Source: CAYNSB01 sp964399625 (lineage in GTDB: Bacteria; Planctomycetota; Phycisphaerae; Phycisphaerales; UBA1924). Taken from it: a stretch of 64,000 bases of DNA. Below the pieces are notes generated by a model. That model did not search any database, had not been told where the DNA came from, and saw only the letters and a list, made by a program, of their open reading frames with translations. The stretch covers positions 3,779-67,778 of the forward strand of contig CAYNSB010000012.1 of NCBI GenBank assembly GCA_964399625.1, given 5' to 3'. Position 1 is the first letter of the stretch. Each line of letters begins with the position of its first letter. Of the stretch, positions 52,645-60,915 are shown in pieces. A program made the position numbers and the translations under genes.

Positions 52645-53634
52645 ATGACGAAGGTGATGGGCGTTGCGCTGGGTGTCGCGATCGCGGCTACGTGCGGGTG
52701 CGAGGAGCGGAAGTCCGCGCCCACCGCGCCTGCATCGCAGGCGGCCACGCAGGGGAGAGGCGAGGGGTCTACTTCGGGTGCTTCGTTGTCCGAGGCGCGG
52801 AAGGGGTTCGTGACGAAGGTGAGGGGAGGGTTGCCGGCGGGGGAGCGGCCGGCGATGCCACCCAAGGGCGAGCTCGAGCTCGTGAAGTATCCCTCGCCCG
52901 CGGGGGAGTTGTGGGCGTACGTGAGTGTGCCGCGTGATGCGACCAAAAAGAGTCCCGCGATCGTGTGGATCACGGGGGGTGATTGCAACGGGATCGATGA
53001 GGGCTTCTGGCAGAAGTCGCCCGCGAGCAACGATCAAACGGCGCGGGCGTTTCGCGAGGCGGGTGTGGTGACGATGTATCCCTCGCTGCGCGGGGGCAAC
53101 GACAATCCCGGCTCGCGCGAGGGGTTCTATGGCGAGGTGGAGGACGTGCTCGCGGCGGCGGAGTTCCTGTCGAAGCAGGCCGGCGTCGATCCCACGCGTG
53201 TGTACCTCGCGGGGCACAGCACGGGCGGAACGCTGGCGCTGCTGGTGGCGGAGTGCTCGTCGCGGTTCCGGGCGGTGTTTGCGTTCGGCCCCGTGGGCGA
53301 TGTGAAGGGCTATCCGCGGGACATCTTTCCGTATCAGTTCGATCGGGCGGAGGAGTTGCGGCTGCGCTCGCCGGTGCATTGGCTGGATGGGATCGCGTGC
53401 CCGACGTTCGTGCTGGAGGGAGCATCCTCGCCGTCGAACCTCGCCGCGGTGAAGTCGATGCGTTCACGGACGGCGAACGTGAACGTGAGATTTCTTAGCG
53501 TGGGCGGAAGGAACCACTTCAGCATCCTGGCGCCGATGACCAGGACGATCGCGGAGCGGATCGTGGGCGATGCCGGCGAGGCGTGCGCGATCGAGTTGAC
53601 GGGCGAGGGGATCGAGATGCTGCGGGGGAGGTAG
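52645..53634 (+). CDS. Alpha/beta hydrolase lipoprotein (peptidase S9/dienelactone hydrolase type)
   Basis: A 329-residue predicted lipoprotein: signal MTKVMGVALGVAIAATCGC with a lipidation cysteine. After a serine-rich linker comes an alpha/beta hydrolase domain with VWITGGDCNGID near the oxyanion hole, the nucleophile elbow VYLAGHSTGGTLALLVA, CPTFVLEGASSP near the acid, and the histidine in VGGRNHFSILAP. The substrate is unknown. ATG 52645 follows CGGAGGGCTC. Confidence 0.85.
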   Translation: MTKVMGVALGVAIAATCGCEERKSAPTAPASQAATQGRGEGSTSGASLSEARKGFVTKVRGGLPAGERPAMPPKGELELVKYPSPAGELWAYVSVPRDATKKSPAIVWITGGDCNGIDEGFWQKSPASNDQTARAFREAGVVTMYPSLRGGNDNPGSREGFYGEVEDVLAAAEFLSKQAGVDPTRVYLAGHSTGGTLALLVAECSSRFRAVFAFGPVGDVKGYPRDIFPYQFDRAEELRLRSPVHWLDGIACPTFVLEGASSPSNLAAVKSMRSRTANVNVRFLSVGGRNHFSILAPMTRTIAERIVGDAGEACAIELTGEGIEMLRGR

Positions 53635-53685
53635 CGTTCGAGACATCGGTGAACGCTTCCGCTCTCGTTCGGTGGCGGCCTTGTG

Positions 53686-53710
53686 CACGCCCCGCAAGGC
53701 ACGGGGCGTG
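53686..53710. repeat. Hairpin in the convergent intergenic region
   Basis: CACGCCCCG (53686-53694) pairs with CGGGGCGTG (53702-53710) around a 7-base loop. It lies between convergent genes in a repeat-rich stretch; no T tract follows. Confidence 0.5.
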
Positions 53711-53753
53711 GCACCCACGCTTTCCACACTTGCGCGTAGGACTCGTTGGCCCC

Positions 53754-53775
53754 GCGCTGCCGCTTGGGCCTCGGA
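53754..53775 (-). repeat. Dispersed repeat AGAGGCCCAAGCGG, copy 6 (inverted)
   Basis: On the minus strand TCCGAGGCCCAAGCGGCAGC is one of the best matches to the family. It sits in the convergent intergenic region after the hydrolase gene. Confidence 0.6.
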
Positions 53776-53824
53776 AAGACAGAGGAATCGGTCACTCGCT
53801 CGCGACTCGGGCTCGTGTGCGTGC

Positions 53825-54424
53825 TCAGTCCTCGCTGGCGGCGAGGCGCTTCTCGATGCGGCGATCGGGGATGAACCAGACGATCGCGACGAGGGTGTAG
53901 AGGGTGAGCGCGGCGGTGGGGGCGGCGAAGGCGCTGGCGATGCCGGCGATGTAGAGGGCGATGGAGGCCGTCTCTTTCCAGCGCTTGCCGATCGCCTGGG
54001 CCAGGAGCGACTCGCGCCCGTGATGGCGGACGAGCAGTCGCGAGAGGATGTCGAAGGCGATGGCGGCGGCGAGCAGGAGCGCTCCGTAGGTGGCGACGGG
54101 GATGGGGGCGAAGTGTGTCTCGCCGATCCAGTTGGTGGCGAAGGGGATGAGCGAGAGCCAGAAGAGGAGGTGGAGGTTCGCCCAGAGGACGCTGCCGCGG
54201 ACGTGCTTGCAGGCGTGGAAGAGGTGGTGGTGGTTGTTCCAGTAGATGCCGACGTAGAGGAACGAGAGGACGTAGGCGAGGAAGGTGGGCAGGAGCGGGC
54301 GGAGGTCGGCGAGCGTGGCGGGGTGGTCCGGCGCGGCGTGGGGGACCTTCAGCTCGAGGACCATGATGGTGATGATGATGGCGATGACGCCGTCGGAGAA
54401 GGCTTCGAGGCGGGATTTGCCCAT
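53825..54424 (-). CDS. TMEM175-family potassium channel-like protein
   Basis: A 199-residue membrane protein with about six spans. The first helix carries the family hallmark RLEAFSDGVIAIIITIMVLELK with the FSD motif; YWNNHHHLFHACK follows a later helix, also typical. Bacterial TMEM175 proteins are potassium-selective channels formed as tetramers. The physiological role here is unknown. Confidence 0.9.
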   Translation of the reverse strand: MGKSRLEAFSDGVIAIIITIMVLELKVPHAAPDHPATLADLRPLLPTFLAYVLSFLYVGIYWNNHHHLFHACKHVRGSVLWANLHLLFWLSLIPFATNWIGETHFAPIPVATYGALLLAAAIAFDILSRLLVRHHGRESLLAQAIGKRWKETASIALYIAGIASAFAAPTAALTLYTLVAIVWFIPDRRIEKRLAASED

Positions 54425-54478
54425 GGCGTGAGTGTACTGGGAGATGGGCGGGTCGCGTTGTGGTGGGGCGATGCGGGC

Positions 54479-54967
54479 TCAGGCCCTGCGTGCTGGCAGA
54501 ACGAGATTGAGCATGGAGCACTCGGGGCAGTTGACGGTGCGAGGTCTGGAGAGCGTGAGCGATTCGGTTCCGAGGAGGCCCGTGAGTGAGTAATTGCAAT
54601 TGAGGCAACGCGAGCCGAGCAGGCGCGAGCGGGCGGTGTAGGTGTCGATCGCGTCGCCAGTGATTGCGATGGGCGCGAGCGTCAGGATAAAGATGAGATC
54701 CATGCCGACAAATGCCGAGACGCGGTGCGTGCGTGCCGCAACATGCGAGCAGGCGGCGGCGGCGATGGCGAGCGGCCTGTGGCGAGCGAAGAGTGCGCGG
54801 ACCTCGGCGGGCGGTCGATGCGAGAGCGAGATGAGCACGCGGTTCAGAGAGTCGGAGGTCGTGGTGGAATCGGGGCCTCGATCGACGCTGTCCCAGAGAT
54901 AGACATCAAGGAGAACGGTGAGCCGGCGGTGGCCGGGGGTTTCGGTTGCGCGGGTCACAACTGCCAT
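54479..54967 (-). CDS. Protein with membrane span and CxxCxYSLTG zinc-ribbon-like module
   Basis: A 162-residue protein. One hydrophobic segment lies at about 90-106 (MDLIFILTLAPIAITGD). Near the C-terminus, RCLNCNYSLTGLLG...VNCPECS is the same CxxCxYxLxGL...CPxC module found in the paralogues at 96 and 1153. This suggests a phylum-specific small metal-binding motif at the membrane. Codon use is less biased than average. Function unknown. Confidence 0.55.
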   Translation of the reverse strand: MAVVTRATETPGHRRLTVLLDVYLWDSVDRGPDSTTTSDSLNRVLISLSHRPPAEVRALFARHRPLAIAAAACSHVAARTHRVSAFVGMDLIFILTLAPIAITGDAIDTYTARSRLLGSRCLNCNYSLTGLLGTESLTLSRPRTVNCPECSMLNLVLPARRA

Positions 54968-55055
54968 GATAAGAGGTGCGTCGGGTACGGGTGTCGGTAC
55001 GCAAGGTGGTCGAAAGGTGTGCAGCCGCTAGGCCGCTGTTTCGTATAGTGATGTC

Positions 55056-56492
55056 ATGAGACTCATTCGGGCGTGCGTGGGTGCGTTGGCAGCCTTCTTG
55101 GGCGGATTGTCGTCTGGCGAGCCTTCGAGGCCGCATTGTGAGGCTCTTCTCAGAACGAACGGTCCCGATGGCGAGATCGTGGTCGCGGCTACGTTCATCG
55201 CCGCGGATCGCGTGATCGTGCCGCTGTACGCGGTGGATCGTGCCGTGAGCGCCGAATTGATCATGGACTCTTGCGTGAAGCGCGGCGTGGCGGGCGTCGC
55301 GGGTGATGACGAGGAGCGAGAGATCGCGGTGCTGGGGCTGGAACCCGGAGCGGCGCCGGGGGAGATCGCGCGGATCGCGGGGGAGCCACCAGCGCCGGGG
55401 CCGAACATAACCATCGACCTGATGGTGCGCGTCGGGGATTGCGGCTGGATGGTCGCGCCGAGCAAGCCGTTCGACGTCGGACCGATGATGAGACTTCGCG
55501 GTAGTGGTGACCGCCTGCGCTTCGGGATGTCGAATGATCTAGTCGTGTCGGGGAGTCCCGTGTTCACGCTCGACCGCTCGTTGTGTGGCGTGTACCTCTA
55601 TGAGGGCAGTGGACGGATGAGCGATGTCGCGATGGTCTCTTCGGCGTCGATTCCGGCGAGTGCACGGATGGTCCCCATCAAGGAGTTCGGCGAGCGCGAA
55701 GTCTCTGCGGCCCGGCGTGCGGCACGCGTGTTTCTTGCGATCACCAGCAAACGGGTTGAGGAGCAGATCGACGGCATGAAGGTAGCGGTGAAGGAGTGCC
55801 CGGAGTGCTGGCGTGGGTGGCGGTGGCTGGGGATCCAGCAGGACACGCACGGTGATCGGGAGGAAGCTCTGGCGTCGTTGCGGCGGGCGGTCGAGCTTGA
55901 GCCGGGATACGGCGATTCGCAGTACAGCCTGGGGCTGGTGTTGTACAAAGCAGGGCGAGCGGAAGAGTCGATCGCGCATTTCCGGCGTGCGATCGAGCTT
56001 GATCCCGGTTACGACAAGCCTCGGGGGATGTTGGCGGTGGCGCTGCGTGATGGCGGACGCCTGGACGAGGCGATCGCTGAGGTGGCGGCGGCTTGCGCCT
56101 TAGATCCAAAGCAGATCGGGCACACCAAGAACCTTGCGCTCATGCTCAAGGAAGCGCACCGCGAGAAGGAGATTCCCGCGGCGTGGAAGAGGGTCGTGGA
56201 TGCTGATCCCGAGAATCCTGTGGCGAACGAGGAATACGTCGCCTGGCTGACCAAGACGGGCGACTTTGCGGGCGCGGACGCGGCCTCGAGCGCCGCGTTG
56301 AAGCGTGCGCCCGACAACGTCATGCTTCTGGCGTATCGCGCGCTGGCGATGCTCGAGCTCGATCGGATCGATGAGGCGAGCGAGATTCTTCAAACACTTG
56401 AGAAGCACGAGCGTCGACCCGAGCACGTGTGCGACTACATCCGCAGGCGAATCGCGGATGGTCCGAAGAAGTCCAAGGCGGATCGTCCGTAA
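55056..56492 (+). CDS. Exported TPR protein with degenerate trypsin-like N-terminal half
   Basis: A 478-residue protein with a short signal-like N-terminus (MRLIRACVGALAAFLGGLSS). Residues 30-200 look like a worn trypsin-type beta-barrel (VAATFIAADRVIVPLYAVD, DLVVSGSPVFTLDRSLCGVYLYE), where GNSGGP would be expected; the serine context is SGSPVF, and the catalytic histidine is not evident. From about 245 on are at least five TPR units (CWRGWRWLGIQQDTHGDREEAL, GYGDSQYSLGLVLYKAGRAEES). It may be a non-catalytic scaffold. Confidence 0.65.
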   Translation: MRLIRACVGALAAFLGGLSSGEPSRPHCEALLRTNGPDGEIVVAATFIAADRVIVPLYAVDRAVSAELIMDSCVKRGVAGVAGDDEEREIAVLGLEPGAAPGEIARIAGEPPAPGPNITIDLMVRVGDCGWMVAPSKPFDVGPMMRLRGSGDRLRFGMSNDLVVSGSPVFTLDRSLCGVYLYEGSGRMSDVAMVSSASIPASARMVPIKEFGEREVSAARRAARVFLAITSKRVEEQIDGMKVAVKECPECWRGWRWLGIQQDTHGDREEALASLRRAVELEPGYGDSQYSLGLVLYKAGRAEESIAHFRRAIELDPGYDKPRGMLAVALRDGGRLDEAIAEVAAACALDPKQIGHTKNLALMLKEAHREKEIPAAWKRVVDADPENPVANEEYVAWLTKTGDFAGADAASSAALKRAPDNVMLLAYRALAMLELDRIDEASEILQTLEKHERRPEHVCDYIRRRIADGPKKSKADRP

Positions 56493-56510
56493 GAAACGGG
56501 CGAGCGTCGC

Positions 56511-59500
56511 CTAGTTCGCGGTTTCGGACGTCTTTGATGCTTCCTCGCGCATGCCGGCGAGGGCCTTGCGCAGGAGGTTCTTGCGGGCGCCCTTGGACTT
56601 GGCGTCGGTCGCGGTGGCGGCTTCCACGGGCGTCTCGGTGATGGGCGCGACCTCGGGCAGCGTGGGCAGGGCGCGGAGCGCGGCGAGCTCGTGATCCTCG
56701 CGGAGCCCTCCCCCAGCCCCTCCCGTCGGGGACGGGAGGGGAGAAGAGGCGCCCTCGCTCGCGTTTCGGGCTCGTTCGCTCTCGCTGGCGATGCGGGCCC
56801 GATCGGACGAGGTGGTTGTGGAGGAAGCGCTCGTGGTGATGGAGCCGTCCTTGGCGACCTGATCGAACTTGACGGAGACGCGCGTGGAGACGCCGCGCTC
56901 CTGCATGGTGACGCCGAAGAGGCGGTCGGCGGCCTGCATGGTCTTCTTGTTGTGGGTGATGACGATGAAGCGTGAGTGGGTGGTGAACTCGCGGATGACG
57001 GCGCAGTAGCGTGCGACGTTGCCCTCGTCGAGGGCGGCGTCCACCTCGTCGAGGATGCAGAAGCAGGAGGGCTTGGAGCGGAAGATGGCGAGCAGGAGGG
57101 CGACGGCGGTGAGGGTTTTTTCGCCGCCCGAGAGCTGCGAGATGCTGCGAGGCTCCTTGCCGGGCGGCTTGGCGATGACCTCGATGCCGGACTCGAGGAC
57201 ATCGAACTCGTCGGTCTCGACCTTCTTGACGCCCTCGGGGGTTTCGACTTCCTTGATGAGGGGCATGAGGCGGACCTCGGCCTTGCCGCCGCCAAAGAGC
57301 TTGCGGAACATGCCCGAGTCGCCGGCGAACTGGGCCTTGATGGCCTCGAAGGAGGTCTCGAAGCGGGCCTTGCAGGCGGTGTTGAGGGTGTCGATGAGGG
57401 TGGCGAGGGTGGTGGCGGCGTGGTCGATGTCGGCGACCTGCCTGATGAGCTCCTCGTTGCGGGCCTCGAGGGTGTTCTCCTCGTCGAGGGCCTCGAGGTT
57501 GACGTTGCCCAGGGCGGCGATCTGCTCGCGGAGGGCGTCGATGTCGGCGGCGGCGAGGGCTGGGTCGATGCGGGTGATGGTGAGCCCGGAGTCGTCGGGC
57601 TCGAAGAGGGAGCGGTAGTCGGCGTACTCGGCGGAGAGGTCCAGCGACAGATCGGAGAGGGTGCGTTCCTCCAGGCCCTCGCGCTTCACTTCCAACTCGC
57701 GGCGGGAGACCTCGATCGCGTGCCAGTCGCGCTCGACGTGCTGGGTGTGGGTGCGCGCGGCGTTGAGGCGCTGCGAGAGTTCCTGCACGGCGGCGTGGGA
57801 GGAATCGAGCTCCTGCGTGAGCGCGGCGATGCGGGACTCGAGATCGAGCGCGGCGGCGGCGGAGGCGGTGATCTGCGCGGCGGACTCGGCGATGACGGCG
57901 CGGTGCTCCTGCACGCGGGCACGGGAGCGATCGACGAGCGAGAGCAGGTCGCGCTTCTCGCGGTTGGTGGCGTCGAGGGCGAGCTCGAGGCGGCGGGACT
58001 CGCGGCGGGCGCCGGTGAGCTGCTCGGAGAGGCGCGAGGCCTCGACGCGCATGGCGGTGAGCTGCTCGTTGATGGCATCGGCGCGGAGGCGGACCTGGGC
58101 GAGGTCCTGCTCGAGGACGAGGGCGGCGGCGGCCTGTTCTTCGTGCAGGCCGCGGAGGCTCTCGGCGCGATCGCGGAGGCGGACGCGGTCGGCCTCGAGG
58201 GTGGCGAGGCGCGTGCGGAGCTGGGCGAGCTCGTCGGCGAGGTGCTTCTCCTCGCGGTCCAGGCGCGCGAGGTCGGCGGTGAGCTGCTCGGCGCGGGCCT
58301 GCTCGCCCACGAGGGCGCGCTGCTCGGGGGCGAGGCGGCCGCGGAGGTCGGCCTGCTGGGTGGAGAGCGCGGCGGCATCGGCATCGGCCGCAGCGAGGGT
58401 GGCGCGCTCGCGCTCGAGATCGGCGGCGAGCGAGTCGACCTGCGTGAGGAGCTCGGCGAGCTCGGAGCGGCGCTGGAGGATGCCCGCGGCCTCGCCCTGC
58501 GCGCCGGTGAGCGGTCCGGCGTGGACGCGTGCGTCGGGCTCCATCACGGTGCCGTCGGGCGTGACGAAGCGGGCGCCGGGCGTGATGGCGGCGAGCATGA
58601 TCGCGGCGTCGAGGGACTCGACGAGGTAGGTGGAGGCGAGGAGGCGATCGAGGAGGGCGCTGGAGGCCGTTCCGCTCTCGTCGGCGTGTGAGGCGTCGGG
58701 CGCGTCGGGGTTTGCGTCGAGCTCGTCGCGCCAGCGCACGACGGAGCGGAGGGGCGTGGCGCGGCCCGAGGCGAGGATGCTCTGGTCCAGGCGGTCCTCG
58801 GACCAGCGGTGGGCGGGGATATCGCGCCCGGGGACGGCGTGCAGCCCGGTGATGGGGACGAAGGTGACGCGGGAGGTGAGCGTCGCGGTCTGGGCGGGGG
58901 TGGGAAGATCGGCGAGCGTGCGGACGACCAGCGCCTGGAGCGCGGGGCCCAGCGCGGCCTCGACGGCGGCGGCGTGGGCGCGATCGACATCGATGAGGTC
59001 GGCGAGCGGGGCGAGGACGCTGGTGAACGCGGTGCCCGCGTCGCGCATCGCCATGACCTCGCGCACGGCGTCGCCCAGGCCCACGCGGGCCTGGACCATC
59101 TCGTGGAGTGTCTGGCGTCGCCCGTCGAGGCGCAGGTGCTGCTGCTGGAGGGAGGTGACGCGATCGGAGAGCTCGCGGCGCTCGCGGGAGAGCGAGGCCG
59201 CGGCGTGCTCGCGCTGGGCGAGGTCGCGCTCGAGGGCGGCGATGCGCTCGCGGCGGGAGGTGGACGACTGCGTGAGCGCGTCGTGGGCGGCGACGGAGCG
59301 TGTGCGCTCGGCGGCGAGGATGGACTTCTTCTCCTCGGCGCGGGCGATCTGGTCGCGGAGGGCGTCCTCGCGCTTTGCGTCGGCGTCGATTGAGGCGAGC
59401 AGCGCGGCGCGCTCGCGGTCGATGTTGCTCGCGGCGGCGCGGCGCTCGGCGAGGGCGGACTGCGAGGTGGTGAGGGACTCGAGGAGGCCGGCACGCTCGG

Positions 59501-60794
59501 TGCCGACGGCCTCGAGGGATCGCTCGGCCTCGGCGAGGCGTTCGGAGGCGGCGGCGATGAGGGAGGACTGCTCCTGGGCGGCGCGGGCGAGCTCGGTGAG
59601 GCGTGCGTCGAGCTCGGCGAGGCGTGCGTCGTCGGCCTGGGCCTGGCGCTGGGCGTCCTCGAGGGCGCGCTCGCTCATGAGCTGGCGCTGCGCGGCGGAC
59701 TGCTCGGCGTGGCGGGCGGCGAGGCGCTGCTCGTCGAGCGTGCGGTGCTGGGTGGAGAGCTCGTGGCGGGCGAGCTCGGCCTCCTGCTTGGCGGCCTCGA
59801 GCGCGGCGAGGGCCTCGTGGGCCTGGGCGCGGGAGGCGTCGAGCTCGATGAGGCGCGAGGAGAGCCCGTCGAGGCGCTGGCGCAGGTCGTCGTACTGGTC
59901 GAAGGCGAGGGCGAGGCGCGTGGCGCGGAGATCGGCATCGAGGGCCTTGAAGCGGCGGGCCTTGGCGGCCTGGCCCTTGACGATCTTGAGGCGGCGCTCG
60001 GTGGTGGCGAGCTGCTCGCGGGTGAGCGCGAGGTTCGCCTGGGCGCGCTCGAGCTTGCGCTGGGCCTCGATGCGGCGCTGCTTGAACTTGGCGATGCCCG
60101 CGGCCTCTTCGAAGATCGTGCGCCGCTCCTGTGGCGAGGCGAGGAGCATGGCGTCGACTTTGCCCTGCTCGATGATGGAGTAGGCGTCGGCGCCGATGCC
60201 CGTGTCGAGGAAGAGATCGCGGATGTCGCGCAGGCGCGCACGCTTCTGGTTGATGAGGTACTGGCTGGTGCCGTCGCGGTAGAGGCGGCGCTCGACCTCG
60301 ACGATGTCCTCGTCGATGGGCAGGGCGCGGCGGGAGGAGGCGCGATCGAGGACGACCTCGGAGATCTCCTCGTCGTGGGGCGCGGCGTCGCCGGCGGGGG
60401 CGATGGTTTCGGCGGGTTCGCGCTCGGCCTCGATGGGCGCGTGGGGGGCGAGGGCCTGGCTCGCGGCGTGGGCGTGCTCGTCGAGGATGGGGTTCTCGAA
60501 GGTGAGGGTGACCGAGGCGAGGCCCAGGGGCTTGCGTGCGGCGGAGCCTGCGAAGATGACGTCCACCATCTCCTTGCCGCGGAGGCTCTTGGAGGAGCGT
60601 TCGCCCAGGACCCACTTGATGGCATCGACGACGTTGGACTTGCCGCACCCGTTGGGGCCGACGATGCCCGTGATGGGGTCGTCGAAGGTGAACTCGGTGC
60701 GATCGGCGAAGGACTTGAAGCCCGCGAGCGTGAGCTTGGTGAGGCGGAGCGATCGAGCGTTGGTTGTTGGGGCGCTGGGGATCATCGGGAGCAA
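56511..60794 (-). CDS. smc: Chromosome segregation SMC protein with extended C-terminal tail
   Basis: SMC forms the ring that compacts and separates chromosomes with ScpA and ScpB. The 1427-residue protein has Walker A GIVGPNGCGKSNVVDAIKWV at about 44-63, a long coiled coil with a hinge near 600-700, signature LSGGEKTLTAVALLLAIF at about 1222, and Walker B CFCILDEVDAALDEGN. It is about 230 residues longer than usual. The additions are an acidic segment near 80-160 (HEEIS-rich region between the N-terminal strands) and a tail after about 1310. Part of the tail is encoded by repeat-like DNA with an 11-bp palindrome (56717-56741). Confidence 0.96.
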   Translation of the reverse strand: MLPMIPSAPTTNARSLRLTKLTLAGFKSFADRTEFTFDDPITGIVGPNGCGKSNVVDAIKWVLGERSSKSLRGKEMVDVIFAGSAARKPLGLASVTLTFENPILDEHAHAASQALAPHAPIEAEREPAETIAPAGDAAPHDEEISEVVLDRASSRRALPIDEDIVEVERRLYRDGTSQYLINQKRARLRDIRDLFLDTGIGADAYSIIEQGKVDAMLLASPQERRTIFEEAAGIAKFKQRRIEAQRKLERAQANLALTREQLATTERRLKIVKGQAAKARRFKALDADLRATRLALAFDQYDDLRQRLDGLSSRLIELDASRAQAHEALAALEAAKQEAELARHELSTQHRTLDEQRLAARHAEQSAAQRQLMSERALEDAQRQAQADDARLAELDARLTELARAAQEQSSLIAAASERLAEAERSLEAVGTERAGLLESLTTSQSALAERRAAASNIDRERAALLASIDADAKREDALRDQIARAEEKKSILAAERTRSVAAHDALTQSSTSRRERIAALERDLAQREHAAASLSRERRELSDRVTSLQQQHLRLDGRRQTLHEMVQARVGLGDAVREVMAMRDAGTAFTSVLAPLADLIDVDRAHAAAVEAALGPALQALVVRTLADLPTPAQTATLTSRVTFVPITGLHAVPGRDIPAHRWSEDRLDQSILASGRATPLRSVVRWRDELDANPDAPDASHADESGTASSALLDRLLASTYLVESLDAAIMLAAITPGARFVTPDGTVMEPDARVHAGPLTGAQGEAAGILQRRSELAELLTQVDSLAADLERERATLAAADADAAALSTQQADLRGRLAPEQRALVGEQARAEQLTADLARLDREEKHLADELAQLRTRLATLEADRVRLRDRAESLRGLHEEQAAAALVLEQDLAQVRLRADAINEQLTAMRVEASRLSEQLTGARRESRRLELALDATNREKRDLLSLVDRSRARVQEHRAVIAESAAQITASAAAALDLESRIAALTQELDSSHAAVQELSQRLNAARTHTQHVERDWHAIEVSRRELEVKREGLEERTLSDLSLDLSAEYADYRSLFEPDDSGLTITRIDPALAAADIDALREQIAALGNVNLEALDEENTLEARNEELIRQVADIDHAATTLATLIDTLNTACKARFETSFEAIKAQFAGDSGMFRKLFGGGKAEVRLMPLIKEVETPEGVKKVETDEFDVLESGIEVIAKPPGKEPRSISQLSGGEKTLTAVALLLAIFRSKPSCFCILDEVDAALDEGNVARYCAVIREFTTHSRFIVITHNKKTMQAADRLFGVTMQERGVSTRVSVKFDQVAKDGSITTSASSTTTSSDRARIASESERARNASEGASSPLPSPTGGAGGGLREDHELAALRALPTLPEVAPITETPVEAATATDAKSKGARKNLLRKALAGMREEASKTSETAN
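56690..56800. repeat. Repeat-like DNA with palindrome inside the smc tail
   Basis: CCCCTCCCGTC (56717-56727) pairs perfectly with GACGGGAGGGG (56731-56741), and the adjacent TTTCGGGCTCGTTCGCTCTC resembles intergenic repeats near 53665 and 53795. On the smc strand it reads ERARNASEGASSPLPSP, a low-complexity segment. Confidence 0.55.
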
Positions 60795-60915
60795 CCTTCC
60801 TGTCGCGTCGGCGGAGCGTCGTGCGTCGCCGTGGCCTTCCTGGCCGCAAGATGCACAGGATACCGCGTGGCGCGCGAGCGTGCGCGCCGCGGAGGAATCG
60901 CTCTTGGATTCTCGG

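Noticed and set aside
56976..58691. A 571-codon plus-strand frame opposite smc.
   Set aside because: Its glutamate/glycine/alanine-rich product is the mirror of smc coiled-coil codons.
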